Origin: Enterobacterales bacterium
GTDB taxonomy: Bacteria > Pseudomonadota > Gammaproteobacteria > Enterobacterales > Kangiellaceae
Reading direction: 5' to 3'
Assembly (NCBI GenBank): GCA_030949565.1
Contig: JAUZSK010000013.1
Span: forward strand, 1 to 64,000
DNA: 64,000 nt
Shown: one piece after another, positions 43,347-55,304 of the stretch
How positions within the stretch are numbered: position 1 is the first letter of the stretch
Layout: each line of letters starts with the position of its first letter
The notes under the pieces: model-generated
The model's input: only the letters and a program-made list of their open reading frames with translations
Databases searched by the model: none
Told to the model about the DNA's origin: nothing
Made by a program: the position numbers and the translations under genes

Positions 43347-43429
43347 GCCGCTCCCTTAATTTAGGTTGCCTACTAACGCCTAGCAACAAGGGATTTTATC
43401 AAGCAAAAAAGCTGGAGTTATTATAAACA

Positions 43430-43801
43430 ATGTCAACAACTAATCAGTTGGTACGCAAAGGGCGTAAAAAGATCGTCACGAAGAGCAAAGTACCTGCGCT
43501 AGAAGCTAATCCGCAAAAGCGTGGTGTTTGTACTCGTGTTTATACGACTACTCCCAAAAAGCCTAATTCAGCACTAAGAAAAGTTGCTCGTGTTCGTTTA
43601 ACTAACGGATTTGAAGTAACCTCTTATATCGGTGGTGAAGGTCATAATTTGCAAGAACATAGTGTGGTCGTTATCCGTGGTGGTCGTGTTAAAGACTTAC
43701 CGGGTGTTCGTTATCACTGCGTTCGTGGAAATCTTGATTTAGGTGGAGTAAAAGATCGCAGACAGGGCCGTTCAAAATACGGAACTAAGCGACCTAAGTA
43801 A
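43430..43801 (+). CDS. rpsL: 30S ribosomal protein S12
   Basis: S12 lies at the decoding centre. The protein has 123 residues with [20 protein letters not shown] and [13 protein letters not shown], both with wild-type lysines at the streptomycin-resistance positions. The C-terminal part reads [20 protein letters not shown], a little different from the commoner HTVRGALDTAG. First gene of the str operon. Confidence 0.97.
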   Translation: MSTTNQLVRKGRKKIVTKSKVPALEANPQKRGVCTRVYTTTPKKPNSALRKVARVRLTNGFEVTSYIGGEGHNLQEHSVVVIRGGRVKDLPGVRYHCVRGNLDLGGVKDRRQGRSKYGTKRPK

Positions 43802-44022
43802 GTTCTTTCAATTAGCTTAGCTAATGGAAACTTTGTAATACCAAGTAAAATAAATCGTAAATCAACGGATTTACGTGAATGACAAGAAAGAAGCCGTATT
43901 TAATGCTACTAGAAAGTCATTCAAATAACAGGCATCAAACCATCAAGAGTTTAACTTTAAGTCTGCAACGGAATTAAATGTTAAAATCGGTTCGGTGTTA
44001 AATTTTTAAGACATCCCTTTGA

Positions 44023-44559
<537 letters not shown>

Positions 44560-44583
44560 TTAGGCGAAGTTAGAGATATAGCC

Positions 44584-46671
44584 ATGCCTCGTAGTACGCC
44601 AATTGATAAATATCGCAATATCGGAATTGTCGCTCATGTGGATGCGGGTAAAACCACCACCACTGAGCGTATTTTGTTTTATACCGGCTTGTCTCACAAG
44701 TTGGGCGAAGTGCATGATGGCGCAGCCACTATGGACTGGATGGAACAAGAGCAAGAGCGTGGTATTACCATCACATCGGCCGCTACCACCACCTTTTGGA
44801 AAGGTATGGATAATCAGTTTGAACAGCATCGTATCAATATTATTGATACTCCTGGACATGTTGATTTCACCATTGAAGTTGAACGCTCGTTAAGAGTGCT
44901 TGATGGCGCTGTGGTGGTTTTTTGTGCTTCCTCTGGGGTTGAGCCTCAGTCAGAAACTGTTTGGCGTCAAGCCAATAAGTATCAAGTACCTCGTATGGTC
45001 TTTGTAAATAAAATGGATCGAGCTGGTGCTGATTTCCTGCGAGTCGTCGAGCAGATTGAAAATCGTCTTGGTGCATCTGCCGTACCCATCCAGTTACCGA
45101 TTGGTGCAGAAGAAGAGTTTGAAGGAATCATAGATCTTATCAGAATGCATGCTATTTACTGGCATGACGATGATAAGGGAATGACTTTTGATTATCGAGC
45201 GATTCCTGAAGCCATGAAGGCGGAATGCGAAGATTACCGAGAAAAGCTAATTGAAGCCGCCGCCGAAGCAAATGATGATTTAATGGAAAAATATCTGAAT
45301 GAAGGTATATTGACCGAATCCGATATTAAAGCCGGTCTAAGAGCGCGCACAATTGCTAATGAAATTGTATTGGCCACCTGTGGTAGTGCTTTTAAAAATA
45401 AAGGTGTGCAGAACGTACTCGATGCGGTAATTGATTATTTGCCTGCACCAATGGATATTGCTGCCATTAAAGGATTGTTAGAAGACGGTGAAACGGAAGC
45501 GGAAAGACCGGCTGATGATAAAGCGCCTTTTGCTGCATTAGCCTTTAAGATTGCGACCGACCCTTTTGTTGGAACACTGACTTTTTTCCGGGTTTATTCG
45601 GGCGTGTTAAAAACAGGTGATCAAATATTCAATTCGGTTCGACAAAAAAAAGAGCGTGTTGGGCGAATTGTACAAATGCACTCCAATAGTCGTGAAGAAG
45701 TCAAAGAAGTTTATGCGGGAGATATTGCCGCAGCTATCGGTATTAAAGATGTGGTGACTGGAGATACTTTTTGTGATGCCAACCACCCGATTATTCTTGA
45801 GCGTATGGAATTTCCTGAGCCGGTTATTTCGGTGGCCGTTGAGCCTCGAACTAAATCAGATCAGGATAAAATGGCGATAGCTTTGGCGAAACTGGCTAAA
45901 GAAGATCCGTCATTTAAAGTGAAAACCGATGAAGAATCCGGTCAAACCATTATTTCAGGTATGGGCGAATTACATTTGGATATACTCATCGACCGAATGA
46001 AGCGTGAATTCCAAGTCGATGCCAATATTGGTAAGCCGCAGGTGGCTTATCGTGAAACCATTGGAAAAGCGGTTGAAGCAGAAGGCAAGTTTATTCGTCA
46101 AACCGGTGGCAAGGGTCAATACGGTCATGTGTGCTTAAAATTAGAACCACAAGAAAGCGGCAAAGGCTTTGAGTTTGTCAATGATATTGTTGGTGGTAGC
46201 ATTCCTAAGGAGTATATCCCCGCGATTGAAAAAGGTTTACTTGAGCAGATGCAAAATGGCGTGTTGGCGGGTTATCCCATGGTGGATATTAAAGTGACGC
46301 TGTTTGATGGTTCTTACCACGATGTCGATTCCAACGAAGTGGCATTTAAAGTCGCCGCTTCAATGGGCTTTCGTGAAGGCGCACTAAAAGCTGATCCGGT
46401 ATTACTTGAACCGATTATGAAGGTTGAAGTGGTTACCCCGGAAGACTACATGGGCGATGTGATGGGTGATCTCAATCGTCGACGCGGTGTGGTTCATGGA
46501 ATGGAAGACAATCCTTCGGGTAAAGTGATTGACGCGGAGGTTCCACTGAGCGAAATGTTTGGCTACGCGACCGCCGTGAGAAGTGCTTCTCAAGGTAGAG
46601 CAAGTTATTCAATGGAATTTTTAACCTACGCAGAAGCACCTGCTAGCGTAGTAGAAGCCGTCACCTATTAG
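44584..46671 (+). CDS. fusA: Elongation factor G
   Basis: EF-G drives ribosomal translocation and, with RRF, recycling. At 695 residues it has the G motifs [37 protein letters not shown] and NKMDRAGAD, and the domain IV tip region [20 protein letters not shown]. It follows rpsG by 24 bases and precedes tuf, the classic str order. A second, different EF-G is encoded at 56291-58375. Confidence 0.97.
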   Translation: MPRSTPIDKYRNIGIVAHVDAGKTTTTERILFYTGLSHKLGEVHDGAATMDWMEQEQERGITITSAATTTFWKGMDNQFEQHRINIIDTPGHVDFTIEVERSLRVLDGAVVVFCASSGVEPQSETVWRQANKYQVPRMVFVNKMDRAGADFLRVVEQIENRLGASAVPIQLPIGAEEEFEGIIDLIRMHAIYWHDDDKGMTFDYRAIPEAMKAECEDYREKLIEAAAEANDDLMEKYLNEGILTESDIKAGLRARTIANEIVLATCGSAFKNKGVQNVLDAVIDYLPAPMDIAAIKGLLEDGETEAERPADDKAPFAALAFKIATDPFVGTLTFFRVYSGVLKTGDQIFNSVRQKKERVGRIVQMHSNSREEVKEVYAGDIAAAIGIKDVVTGDTFCDANHPIILERMEFPEPVISVAVEPRTKSDQDKMAIALAKLAKEDPSFKVKTDEESGQTIISGMGELHLDILIDRMKREFQVDANIGKPQVAYRETIGKAVEAEGKFIRQTGGKGQYGHVCLKLEPQESGKGFEFVNDIVGGSIPKEYIPAIEKGLLEQMQNGVLAGYPMVDIKVTLFDGSYHDVDSNEVAFKVAASMGFREGALKADPVLLEPIMKVEVVTPEDYMGDVMGDLNRRRGVVHGMEDNPSGKVIDAEVPLSEMFGYATAVRSASQGRASYSMEFLTYAEAPASVVEAVTY

Positions 46672-46750
46672 GTTGGTTGGCAAACAGTATTACCCATTTA
46701 TGAGTATTTTATTTTAATAGTTTAAGTTAAGAGAAAAAGAGGAAATAGTA

Positions 46751-47941
46751 ATGTCAAAAGAAAAATTTGAACGAACCAAACCCCATGTTAACGTCGGAAC
46801 AATCGGTCACGTTGATCATGGTAAAACGACTTTAACAGCGGCGATGTGTACCGTTCTATCTGCCGAGTTTGGCGGAGCGGCAAAAGATTTCAATGAAATC
46901 GATAATGCGCCAGAAGAAAAAGAACGTGGTATCACTATTTCAACTTCACATGTTGAGTATGAAACTGAAAAGCGTCACTACGCCCACGTTGATTGCCCCG
47001 GACATGCGGATTACGTTAAAAACATGATCACTGGTGCAGCTCAAATGGACGGCGCTATCTTAGTCTGTTCCGCCGCTGATGGGCCGATGCCACAAACCCG
47101 TGAGCACATCTTATTATCACGTCAGGTTGGCGTGCCTAAGATTGTTGTTTTCATGAACAAGTGTGACATGGTTGATGATGAAGAATTATTAGAACTCGTT
47201 GAAATGGAAATCCGTGAATTGTTAGACATGTACGAATTTCCAGGTGACGACACGCCTATCATTCACGGTTCAGCGCTTAAAGCTCTTGAAGGTGATGAAG
47301 GTAAGCTGGGTAAAGAAGCGATTTTAGAACTGGCTAAAGCACTGGATGACTATATCCCTGAACCCAAGCGAGAAGTCGATAAAGACTTTATCATGCCGAT
47401 TGAAGATGTTTTCTCAATCTCAGGTCGTGGAACGGTTGTCACGGGTCGTATCGAAGCCGGTATTATTAAAGTCGGTGAAGAAGTTGAAATTGTTGGTATT
47501 ATTGATACCACTAAGACCGTTGTCACCGGTGTTGAAATGTTCCGTAAGCTACTTGACCAAGGTCAGGCGGGTGATAACTGTGGTATTTTATTGCGCGGTA
47601 CTAAGCGTGAAGATGTGCAGCGTGGCCAAGTCTTAGCTAAGCCTGGAACAATTAACCCACACACTAAGTTTGAAGCTGAAATCTACATTCTGAGTAAAGA
47701 TGAAGGTGGTCGTCATACGCCATTCTTTAAAGGTTACCGTCCTCAGTTTTACTTCCGTACCACGGATGTAACGGGTGCTTGTGAATTACCTGAAGGCGTA
47801 GAAATGGTTATGCCAGGTGATAACATCAAGATGGTAGTAGAATTGATTGCCCCTATCGCGATGGATGAAGGTTTACGCTTCGCTATCCGTGAAGGTGGTC
47901 GTACCGTTGGAGCAGGTGTTGTGGCTAAGATTATTGCTTAG
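46751..47941 (+). CDS. tuf: Elongation factor Tu, intact copy
   Basis: The protein has 396 residues, with [30 protein letters not shown] and the beta-barrel domains complete to [10 protein letters not shown]. It is nearly identical in DNA to the copy at 29326-30518 over long stretches, as expected from gene conversion, but lacks that copy's two extra bases. It ends the str operon and is followed by a terminator. Confidence 0.98.
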   Translation: MSKEKFERTKPHVNVGTIGHVDHGKTTLTAAMCTVLSAEFGGAAKDFNEIDNAPEEKERGITISTSHVEYETEKRHYAHVDCPGHADYVKNMITGAAQMDGAILVCSAADGPMPQTREHILLSRQVGVPKIVVFMNKCDMVDDEELLELVEMEIRELLDMYEFPGDDTPIIHGSALKALEGDEGKLGKEAILELAKALDDYIPEPKREVDKDFIMPIEDVFSISGRGTVVTGRIEAGIIKVGEEVEIVGIIDTTKTVVTGVEMFRKLLDQGQAGDNCGILLRGTKREDVQRGQVLAKPGTINPHTKFEAEIYILSKDEGGRHTPFFKGYRPQFYFRTTDVTGACELPEGVEMVMPGDNIKMVVELIAPIAMDEGLRFAIREGGRTVGAGVVAKIIA

Positions 47942-47976
47942 TTTCTAGTATTTTCTAGGAAGCTAGATAGCAACAC

Positions 47977-48008
47977 AAAAAACCGTATCCTTAGGGATGC
48001 GGTTTTTT
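47977..48008 (+). terminator. Rho-independent terminator of the str operon
   Basis: AAAAAACCGTATCC pairs with GGATGCGGTTTTTT around TTAG, ending in six T. It lies about 40 bases after the tuf stop. Confidence 0.9.
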
Positions 48009-48237
48009 ACGTTTAAAAGTATGGAGAATGAAGCTGTTCGCCTAATAATGATGGAGATGATGAAAGTAAGTCTTAATCAAGTTTGTACAGATTTAGGTGC
48101 TTTGCAATCGAATTAACTACCTATGAATTACCTAGCTTTCAAATAGGTTTCAATCGTGAGCTCTACCCTACTGAAAACAGGAAATAGTTTCCTATTTTCT
48201 TGACCGGAAACTATTTATCTAAAAATGATTTATTATT

Positions 48238-50270
48238 TTAAAGTCGCGCTATAATCGACAACCAAAACTGGCGGCCTGGTTCGTTTACCAGAATAGGTTC
48301 TGGATTAAACGGGTCCATATTTGCTCGGCTAACATGGTAGGCATATTCTCTGTCGAATACGTTATTAATACCTAGTGTTAATTGCCATAAATGATTTAAT
48401 TCGTAGCTCGCCTTAAAATTCACGCTTAACCAAGCGGATGATTGTTCATTATCTAAGCCTGACCCATACATGGGGTCGCTATCGACATTAGTTTGAGTTA
48501 AAGCCCATTTTACATCCAGCCATAAATTGACTCTATCCTTATGGTGGTTTAATTCTATGAGGCCTTCAACTGGTGGTATTTGATAGAGGGGAATGCGTGT
48601 ATTATCGTTAGTTCCTTTGACGTAGGCAATATTGGTATTAAGCCGCCAATTATTGTCAAAGTTTTGCTTAAGGGACCACTCAAAGCCATAAAGCGTTGCA
48701 TCCACATTACGATAAATAGTGGCCATATCCATAGCAATTATTCCGGACTGCATTCGGGCGCGGTCTCTTAATATAAAATTTGCGATAGAATTATAATAGA
48801 TATTGAGTTCGCTCCAACCTTCATTGAAATTCCATTTAGTACCCAATTCGATTTGATTGTGACGCTCTGGTTGAATATCGGGGTTACCGATCCAGCGCAT
48901 CATTGCTTGTCCACTCTTGGCAGCTAAATATCTTTCTGTGGCATCGGCTGTTCTTACATTGCTACTAACGCCCGCCCAATATAAAAATTTGGCGTTTTTA
49001 TAGTAGTATCGAGCAAACCCACTGAGGTTATTTTCTTGGCTATTATTGGGGGTGCTGAGATAGTAGTTTTGATAAATAGCAAGGTTTTGGGTGATAGAAG
49101 CGGACGCATTGACTTGATCGAACCGAACTCCAGTTTTTAGTCGGTGATCAACGCTAAATTGATATTCCATTTCTAAAGCGGCACCTTTTATATCAAGTTC
49201 ATTGTTAGGCCAAACCTTAGACTGTAATTGTTCTGGAATTCCCATCATACCCATAAAACGATTAGCGTTTCTCTGCACGTTCTGCCAGTCGATTGCCGTT
49301 TGCCAAATTTGTTTATTGGTTTGCCAGCTTTTGTGCCACTTTAGCCCCTTTGTGTTAGAGTTTGAATCAGTAAGCATTCTCATAGGTGCTGTTTGAGTTC
49401 TCAAACTATAGTTATCCATAATATGATGTGCTTGGTTCCAATAGATTTGATATTCGCTAAAATTAATACTTTGTGGATCACCCGCGAAATAATGTAATTG
49501 TAGGGCATCCATATCAGTTTTTGGCCCATCCATCATGGTTCCAGCAAATAGCGCATCACGACCTCGGTTAGCCATTATCGATAGTCGGATTTCAGAATCT
49601 TGACTTGGATTATAACCACCAATTAAGGTGTTGCTGGTCGTTTTAAATGCGGTTCTAGTCAGTTGGTTATTACCATCTCGATAACTTTCTTGCTGATAAT
49701 ATTGGCTAATCAGTCTGAGGTAACCATCATCGTTGCCTGTGGCAACATCAGATCCGAGTTTATAAAAACTGTTGGAATAGGACGCCATTAATTTACCTGT
49801 AATTGGGTCACCGGAAAAATCTGGTTTGTAGCGTTTAAAATTTAGAGTGCCGGCCGGTCCTCCTGCTCCTAACATAAGCGTTTCGACACCTTTATATACT
49901 TGCAATTCATCCCAGCCAAAGGGTTCAGTATACGAACCCGGAGAATCCATACGGTTGGGTCCCGCACCATGTAAATACGCGCCTTGCTGAAGTAGATTGA
50001 TACGAGTTTGACTTTGTCCTCTCAGTACAGGGTCTAGCGCGTGCCCTCCTGCTCTTATGGCAGAAAACCCAGCTATTCGAGTGAGTAGTCACCCGCGTCA
50101 ACAATCGGTTGGTTATCATAGTCTTCAAGCTGTTTCTGTTCCCCTTCAAGGCTTTGTTTAATGGGTGAACCGGTTATTATTAGAGTCGGAGAGGTGCTTG
50201 TTTCAGTGGCATTGATGTAATGGGGCAAAGAAATCATCAATGCTAAAAGGTTAATTTTGATTATTTTCAT
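48238..50270 (-). pseudogene. TonB-dependent copper receptor (OprC/NosA-like), one frameshift
   Basis: The restored protein has about 677 residues. The ATG at 50268-50270 opens a signal peptide (INLLALMISLPHYINA). The plug region reads RIAGFSAIRAGGHALDPVLR and LHGAGPNRMD. The barrel has features I recall from the copper-receptor family: YYQQESYRDGNNQ, GRDALFAGTMMDG, YWNQAHHIMDNYSLR and the Met-rich RFMGMMGIP. The frame breaks near 50076-50085, after DAGDYSL; one added base restores it. It probably imports copper or delivers it to respiratory enzymes. It is divergent from regB. The copper assignment is family-based inference. Confidence 0.75.
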
Positions 50271-50364
50271 AGTCAGATGCTCTGTAGTCGGATTATATTT
50301 ATAGAATCGGGGATTTGTTTGACGCAATATTAAGCTTATGTGCTTTATTTGACTATGTGACTAA

Positions 50365-50392
50365 TTGTCGCAGTGTAAAATTGTTTTATACT
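50365..50392 (+). promoter_or_regulatory. Possible promoter of the regBA-cytochrome operon
   Basis: TTGTCG (50365-50370), 16 bases, then TATACT (50387-50392), in the 237-base divergent gap between the copper receptor and regB. No operator could be assigned with confidence. Confidence 0.35.
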
Positions 50393-50507
50393 TGCTAAAC
50401 TCGATGGACTCTACAATCAATAGGGTTCCTTAAAATCGAATCCTTGATCTGGAAAATAAATTTAGCCCGAAATCAGTGGGGGGAAATTAAATGGGGTCGA
50501 TAGCAAA

Positions 50508-51776
50508 TTGGCTAACCTAGAAAACATTAGAATACTCAACCGAGTCAGAATGATCGTCATTATGGGTCAAATTCTATTGATCTTGATGGGGCAAGTATTT
50601 CTTGTGATTCAACTGCCGCTTGCGATCCTAACAATTCTTATACTGTGTGAAAATATTGTTCAGATTTATGCTCAAACAAGAGTTAAAAATAAGTCTAGCT
50701 TTAACTCTTTTCACTTATTTTCTTTCATTGTTTTTGATTCAGTGACGATATTTATATTTATATATGTGACTGGAGGAGCCAATAATCCTTTTAGCTATAT
50801 ACTTTTATTACCTGTTGCTCTCGGTTCATTTATGTTGTCATGGCGTTATTTAATTACCCTAACCATAATCCAAATCATGCTCTATTCGATTCTTCATTTA
50901 TATCAGAAACCTTTGTTAATCAGTTCAACGAGTCCTATTGAAGCTTTTCATTTTCACATGCTAGGGATGTGGATAAACTTTAGTTTTACAGTTGTTTTAA
51001 TCGCAATTTTTGGGCTTTTGACACGACGCGCTAGTATTGAACAAGATAAAAGGCTGCAAAGGCTACGAGAAAAGTCCTTGCAGGAAGAACAGATCCTTAG
51101 TTTAGCGATTATGTCAGCGAGTGCTGCACATGAAATAAATACGCCACTTTCTACTATGGCGGTTATCATTGACGATTTAAGCCATTCAAATTTATCTAAA
51201 GAACAACAAAATGACTTAAAAATTTTGGACGATGCACTCCATATATGTAAGGTCTCAATACAAGGATTAAACCATAAAAGTGAACAGGTACGTCAGCAAC
51301 TTAAGGAATTAGAGCATACGGCTCCGCTAAATCGATTATTTAAAACTGAATTAAAAATAATAATTGACCAGTGGTTAGTCTATCGCCCACAAATCTTAGT
51401 ATCACAGCATTGGTCCGAAGGCTTTGATAGCTACATTCACCCTATTGATATTAGTCTTGGACAAGCAATTAGCAATTTGTTGGACAACTCAGCCGAGGCG
51501 AGCATTAATAACCAATCTAATTGCATAGAATTAACGGTTTCTCTTAATAGCGATAAAGTGGTGATTGATATTGAAGATTATGGTTTGGGGATTGAAGAAT
51601 CAGTAGAAAGCTCCGCAGGCTATCAAATACAAAATTCTAATAAAAATAATGGCTTAGGATGGGGCTTGTTTTTATCTAATGTGACACTAGAAAGGTTAGA
51701 TGGCAGTGTGCAGCTTTTGATAAGCAAGAATGGTGGAGCAATAACTCAAATTATACTACCTCTATGGAGTGAGTAA
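50508..51776 (+). CDS. regB: RegB/PrrB-type redox sensor histidine kinase
   Basis: The protein has 422 residues and several membrane helices. It carries the ubiquinone-site heptapeptide of RegB (TGGANNPFSYILLLP), the H-box SAAHEINTPLSTMAVI and a cysteine after it (DDALHICKVSIQGL) at the place of the redox-active RegB cysteine. The ATP domain has AISNLLDNSAEAS and GLGWGLFLS. It likely senses the quinone pool or oxygen and phosphorylates the adjacent RegA. The start is odd: the open frame begins with TTG at 50508, while the ideal GGGGGG site precedes an ATG at 50491 in another frame; one extra G would fuse them (MGVDSKLANLENIR). Its stop overlaps regA (TAATG). Confidence 0.88.
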   Translation: MANLENIRILNRVRMIVIMGQILLILMGQVFLVIQLPLAILTILILCENIVQIYAQTRVKNKSSFNSFHLFSFIVFDSVTIFIFIYVTGGANNPFSYILLLPVALGSFMLSWRYLITLTIIQIMLYSILHLYQKPLLISSTSPIEAFHFHMLGMWINFSFTVVLIAIFGLLTRRASIEQDKRLQRLREKSLQEEQILSLAIMSASAAHEINTPLSTMAVIIDDLSHSNLSKEQQNDLKILDDALHICKVSIQGLNHKSEQVRQQLKELEHTAPLNRLFKTELKIIIDQWLVYRPQILVSQHWSEGFDSYIHPIDISLGQAISNLLDNSAEASINNQSNCIELTVSLNSDKVVIDIEDYGLGIEESVESSAGYQIQNSNKNNGLGWGLFLSNVTLERLDGSVQLLISKNGGAITQIILPLWSE

Positions 51777-52327
51777 TGCCTTTGTTTAACTTGTGCCTTA
51801 TTGATGATGATGATATCTATCGTGAAACTTTAGCAAGAAGCCTAAAGCGCCTCGATTGCACGGTTGTTCATTTCTCTACACCCCAACAAGCTATTGAATG
51901 CTTGGAAGTGGACTTTGTTGCCGAAACTCAAAACGAATTAATCATACTTTTAGATCTTAAATTAAAAAATACCAGTGGTTTGATTTGGATAAAACCGTTA
52001 AAAAAGGCTGTGCCTAATTGTTCTATCGTATTGGTAACGGGTTATGCTAGTATCGCAACAGCGGTGGAGGCTATTAAACTAGGTGCTGACAATTACCTTG
52101 CAAAACCAATAAATGCAAGAGAGATAATTATCCACCTACAAGGAGGGGTAAATCAAAAGTTTGACAATAATGATTTTTTACCGATGTCTGTTGAGCGACT
52201 AGAATGGGAGTATATCAATAAGATATTAATTGAAAATGATGGCAATATATCAGCTTCTGCTAGAGCGCTAGGCATGCATCGACGAACATTACAAAGAAAG
52301 CTTGCTAAAAAACCAGTTAGAAAATAA
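51776..52327 (+). CDS. regA: RegA/PrrA-type response regulator
   Basis: The protein has 183 residues. The receiver has the acidic pocket LCLIDDDDIYRETLARSL, the phosphoacceptor in IILLDLKLKNTSGL, and VTGYASIATAVEAIKLGADN then KP. The C-terminal Fis-type helix-turn-helix ISASARALGMHRRTLQRKL is the signature of RegA/ActR/PrrA, which controls oxidases, cytochromes and electron-flow genes. It is translationally coupled to regB and followed by a cytochrome c gene 13 bases on. Confidence 0.92.
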   Translation: MPLFNLCLIDDDDIYRETLARSLKRLDCTVVHFSTPQQAIECLEVDFVAETQNELIILLDLKLKNTSGLIWIKPLKKAVPNCSIVLVTGYASIATAVEAIKLGADNYLAKPINAREIIIHLQGGVNQKFDNNDFLPMSVERLEWEYINKILIENDGNISASARALGMHRRTLQRKLAKKPVRK

Positions 52328-52340
52328 ATGAGAGGATAGA

Positions 52341-52778
52341 ATGCAAATAACGATTAATTTACTTGTAACTACAATATTTTGTTTTGCTACGTTAACCAGC
52401 GCAGAAAGCACTTTAAAACATGGCGAAGATCTGTATAAAATAAATTGCTCTGCTTGTCATGGTGTTAATGGTGGGATGGATATGGAAAAGCGCATTGCCC
52501 CACCTATTATTGCTGTAAGAATGCACTATCTTCATAGTTATTCTGATGAAATGTCATTTGTGGATGCGATTGTAAGTTGGGTTGAGCAACCAAATCAAGA
52601 TAACACCTTGATGGCAGGAGCTGTCCGACGGTTTGGCTTGATGCCAAAAATTGCAATTTCAAAATCGGATATTGAAGCGATTGCGGAGTATGTTTATCGC
52701 GGAAAAGTGGGAAAGCCAAAAGGTTTTGATCAGCATTATAAAGAAATGCATGGTAAAAAGGGCAAAGGGAAGGGATAA
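52341..52778 (+). CDS. Periplasmic c-type cytochrome
   Basis: The protein has 145 residues. A signal peptide (NLLVTTIFCFATLTSAES) is followed by a haem-binding motif (INCSACHGVNGG) and a candidate axial methionine in RRFGLMPKIAIS. The tail is lysine, glycine and histidine rich (HYKEMHGKKGKGKG). It probably shuttles electrons in the periplasm. Position directly after regBA suggests it is part of, or controlled by, the redox system. The next gene is convergent. Confidence 0.86.
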   Translation: MQITINLLVTTIFCFATLTSAESTLKHGEDLYKINCSACHGVNGGMDMEKRIAPPIIAVRMHYLHSYSDEMSFVDAIVSWVEQPNQDNTLMAGAVRRFGLMPKIAISKSDIEAIAEYVYRGKVGKPKGFDQHYKEMHGKKGKGKG

Positions 52779-52988
52779 AAGCATAGTCAAGATTAAATGG
52801 CTATTTAGGCATTTAGTTGTAGCGCTGAAGTGGCTGAGCTGTATATGATGGAGCCTTTTATTTCTCTAGCTAAAATATTCGATAGAAAATCAGTACCGTT
52901 TTAAATTAATTTATGTTGTTTTTATTTACTTTTTAATGGTTAGGGCTGTTGATTGATCTATCTGAATCACGCATCACTTCGAATAAAA

Positions 52989-53026
52989 AATACCACTCTT
53001 CGAGTATAAAGTTGATGAGTGGTATT
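52989..53026. terminator. Bidirectional terminator between cytochrome and lipoprotein genes
   Basis: AATACCACTC pairs perfectly with GAGTGGTATT over an 18-base loop. A-rich sequence on the left and T-rich on the right let it serve the two convergent genes. Confidence 0.65.
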
Positions 53027-53058
53027 TAAGTGATAGCTAATAGACCGCTTTTATAATA

Positions 53059-55046
53059 TTACAAATAGTAAAGCTGATATTCATAGTGATAAGCTTCAAT
53101 ATCATCGGCTGTTTGCCATAGCCCATCATTACCGCTAGCATCAAAAGCTTCTGATAGGACCCGAAATCCCTGTTGCCAGCTGTTCAACTCATAAAATTGC
53201 AGATCATCATCGGAAGTTAGCCATACTGCATCGACACCCGGCGCTCTAATAAATTTTTTCAGAGTCTGGTTACCCTGACTGTCATAAGCGAAGACAGACG
53301 CGCTATTGATTACATCATCCGTGGTAAACCAAACATTATCACTACCCATACCTGTATAAAACACCGCCTGAATAAGATTATTCGCGTTATCATAGGTATT
53401 GCTGACATAACTTGTTAGCGTATCATCACTGGTAAACCAGACGCCATCAGTGCCGGCACTTGAATAGTTATGTTTAGCCACTTGGTTATTATTTGCATCG
53501 TAGAAAAACTGTTGGTAGCGACTCACTGTATCATCAGCGGTATGAATAATGCCATCAGCACCAATATCTTGGTATGAGACACTCTTGATTTGATTGCCAT
53601 TAGCATCATAGGAAAAATCTCTCAAAAAGGCAATCTGATCATCGTTGGTTCCCCAAATACCATCAATACCAGCCGATGTACTACGAAAATAAAGATATCT
53701 AAGATCACTGTCTACAAAATAGAAATTCAAATTAGCACTGCTGATGGGATCATCGGCATTGCCCCAAACGCCATCAGTACCGGCAGATTCTATAGAGTAG
53801 TCGGCTTTTAGCTTATTAGTAGCGCTGTAAACTTTTCTGCTATAGCTAATGGCAATGTCATCCGATGTACCCCAGATTGTATCGGGACCCGCGCCAATGT
53901 AGTTAAGAAATTGGGTACGGTTTCCGTTGGCATCATATTGCATACTGAAGTATAGCGAAACGGGATCATCGTTGCTAAACCAAATACCGTCAGCCCCTGC
54001 GGATTGGTAGTTAAATATGCTAGTATTTTTACCATTTGCGTCATAGCCTTTGGTTTGATAGCTGGCAATTTGATCATCAGCATTGAACCAAATTTGGTCA
54101 GTGCCTGCGGAGCTGTAGCGGATGATTTTAACCACTAAACCAGAAGCATCATACTGATTTTCTGTGTAGCTACCGATAGTATCGTCAGCATTTTGCCAAA
54201 TACCATCGTTACCAGCATTGCTAAACCTAACCTCTTTCATTATTTTGCCGTAGAGGTTAATTTCATTCGCAGTGTAAGCCGTAATTAGCCCCGCTGCATC
54301 AAAACTAATAACTTTTGAGCGGCTAGCACCCTGAGCGGTCAACAGGATTACATTTACAGCAGCAGAGCTGACAGCTGTACCGGTTAGAGCGCCGCTAGTA
54401 GCGACAGGGGTTACTTCAAAACTAAGTGCTTTACCCATGTCTTCGGCGACCACTGTATAGTCAATCTGAGAAGCATTGCTAATCGCTACGCCATCTCTTA
54501 ACCAGCGAAAAATCGAATTACCTTCTGGATCTGCATTTTCATCACTGTAGTTATAGCTTCCTGTTAACAGATCACCAATAGTCACATCGCCCCCGTTATT
54601 ATCAACAATAGCTAGGTTGATGGCTTGTGGCGCGCTGTTTACGACGGTTAACGCGGTTGACGTGACTGCAACCCCCGTGGCGGTGCCGGTTACTGCGACG
54701 GGTGTTACGCGTAGCGTAATCTCGGTGTCAACATCTTGCTGACTAACCACATAGGTGAGCTGATTTGCCCCTGCAATTTCGTTAGTACCGCTTAGCCACT
54801 GAATAAGGCTATTGCCTTCAGCGTCATTTTCGGTGTCTGTATAAACATAGCTACCGTTTAATTGGTCACCGACTTCAAGGGCACCTCCATTGTCATCGGA
54901 AATAGTCACTTGAGTGGCTAGCGGCCCTTTATTTGTACGGGAGGCGGCGCTGCTGAACCACCTCCGCCGCCGCCACAGGCAATAAGCGTTAGACCCAATA
55001 GACTAGAACTAACCATTAGCATTGTTAATTTAAATAGTTTCTTCAT
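53059..55046 (-). pseudogene. Large repeat-rich surface lipoprotein, one frameshift
   Basis: The restored protein has about 662 residues. The ATG at 55044-55046 follows AGGAGG and opens a lipoprotein signal (LGLTLIACGGGGGG). Two Ig-like repeats follow (GDQLNGSYVYTDTENDAEGN and GDLLTGSYNYSDENADPEGN, each ~100 residues). Then come about eleven units of 30-35 residues with the pattern Y-D-A-N-G-N ... Y-x-S-A-G-T-D-G-V-W-x-x-x-D-D. The Asp/Gly-rich D-G-x-W-x-x-x-D-D loops look able to bind calcium. The frame breaks at the CCC/GGG run near 54939-54941; one more base joins AAPPP to NKGPLATQVTISDD. Function unknown; probably outer-membrane, surface-exposed. Confidence 0.75.
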
Positions 55047-55304
55047 TTTTTCCTCCTGGAAATCAATATAGATAATATTTCGACAAAAGTAGTGAATCCA
55101 ACTGATTATTTTTAGGTTGGATAACTGCTATGGTTTCTAGCATATTCTTTAGCCGAAATAGAAGCTTGAAACAACCGTGAAAGAACTTGAAACAACGTGA
55201 AACCTATATTTATCAGTGAGTTATAGAGTGTTATTTTGGGAGCTAGTGATTTTTATCGGCTTGTAGTTGAATAATTAACAAGCTTTTTTATAGGCAAATA
55301 AGGA

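Larger units (their letters stand above)
43093..43429. other. Intergenic region between rpoC and rpsL
   Basis: These 337 bases contain the rpoC terminator and the rpsL promoter, listed separately. No further gene is visible. They separate the rif operon from the str operon. Confidence 0.8.

Noticed and set aside
48170-48225. AGGAAA/TTTCCT inverted repeat as terminator of the copper receptor
   Set aside because: Only six A/T-rich pairs with a three-base loop and no clear T-run on the minus strand.
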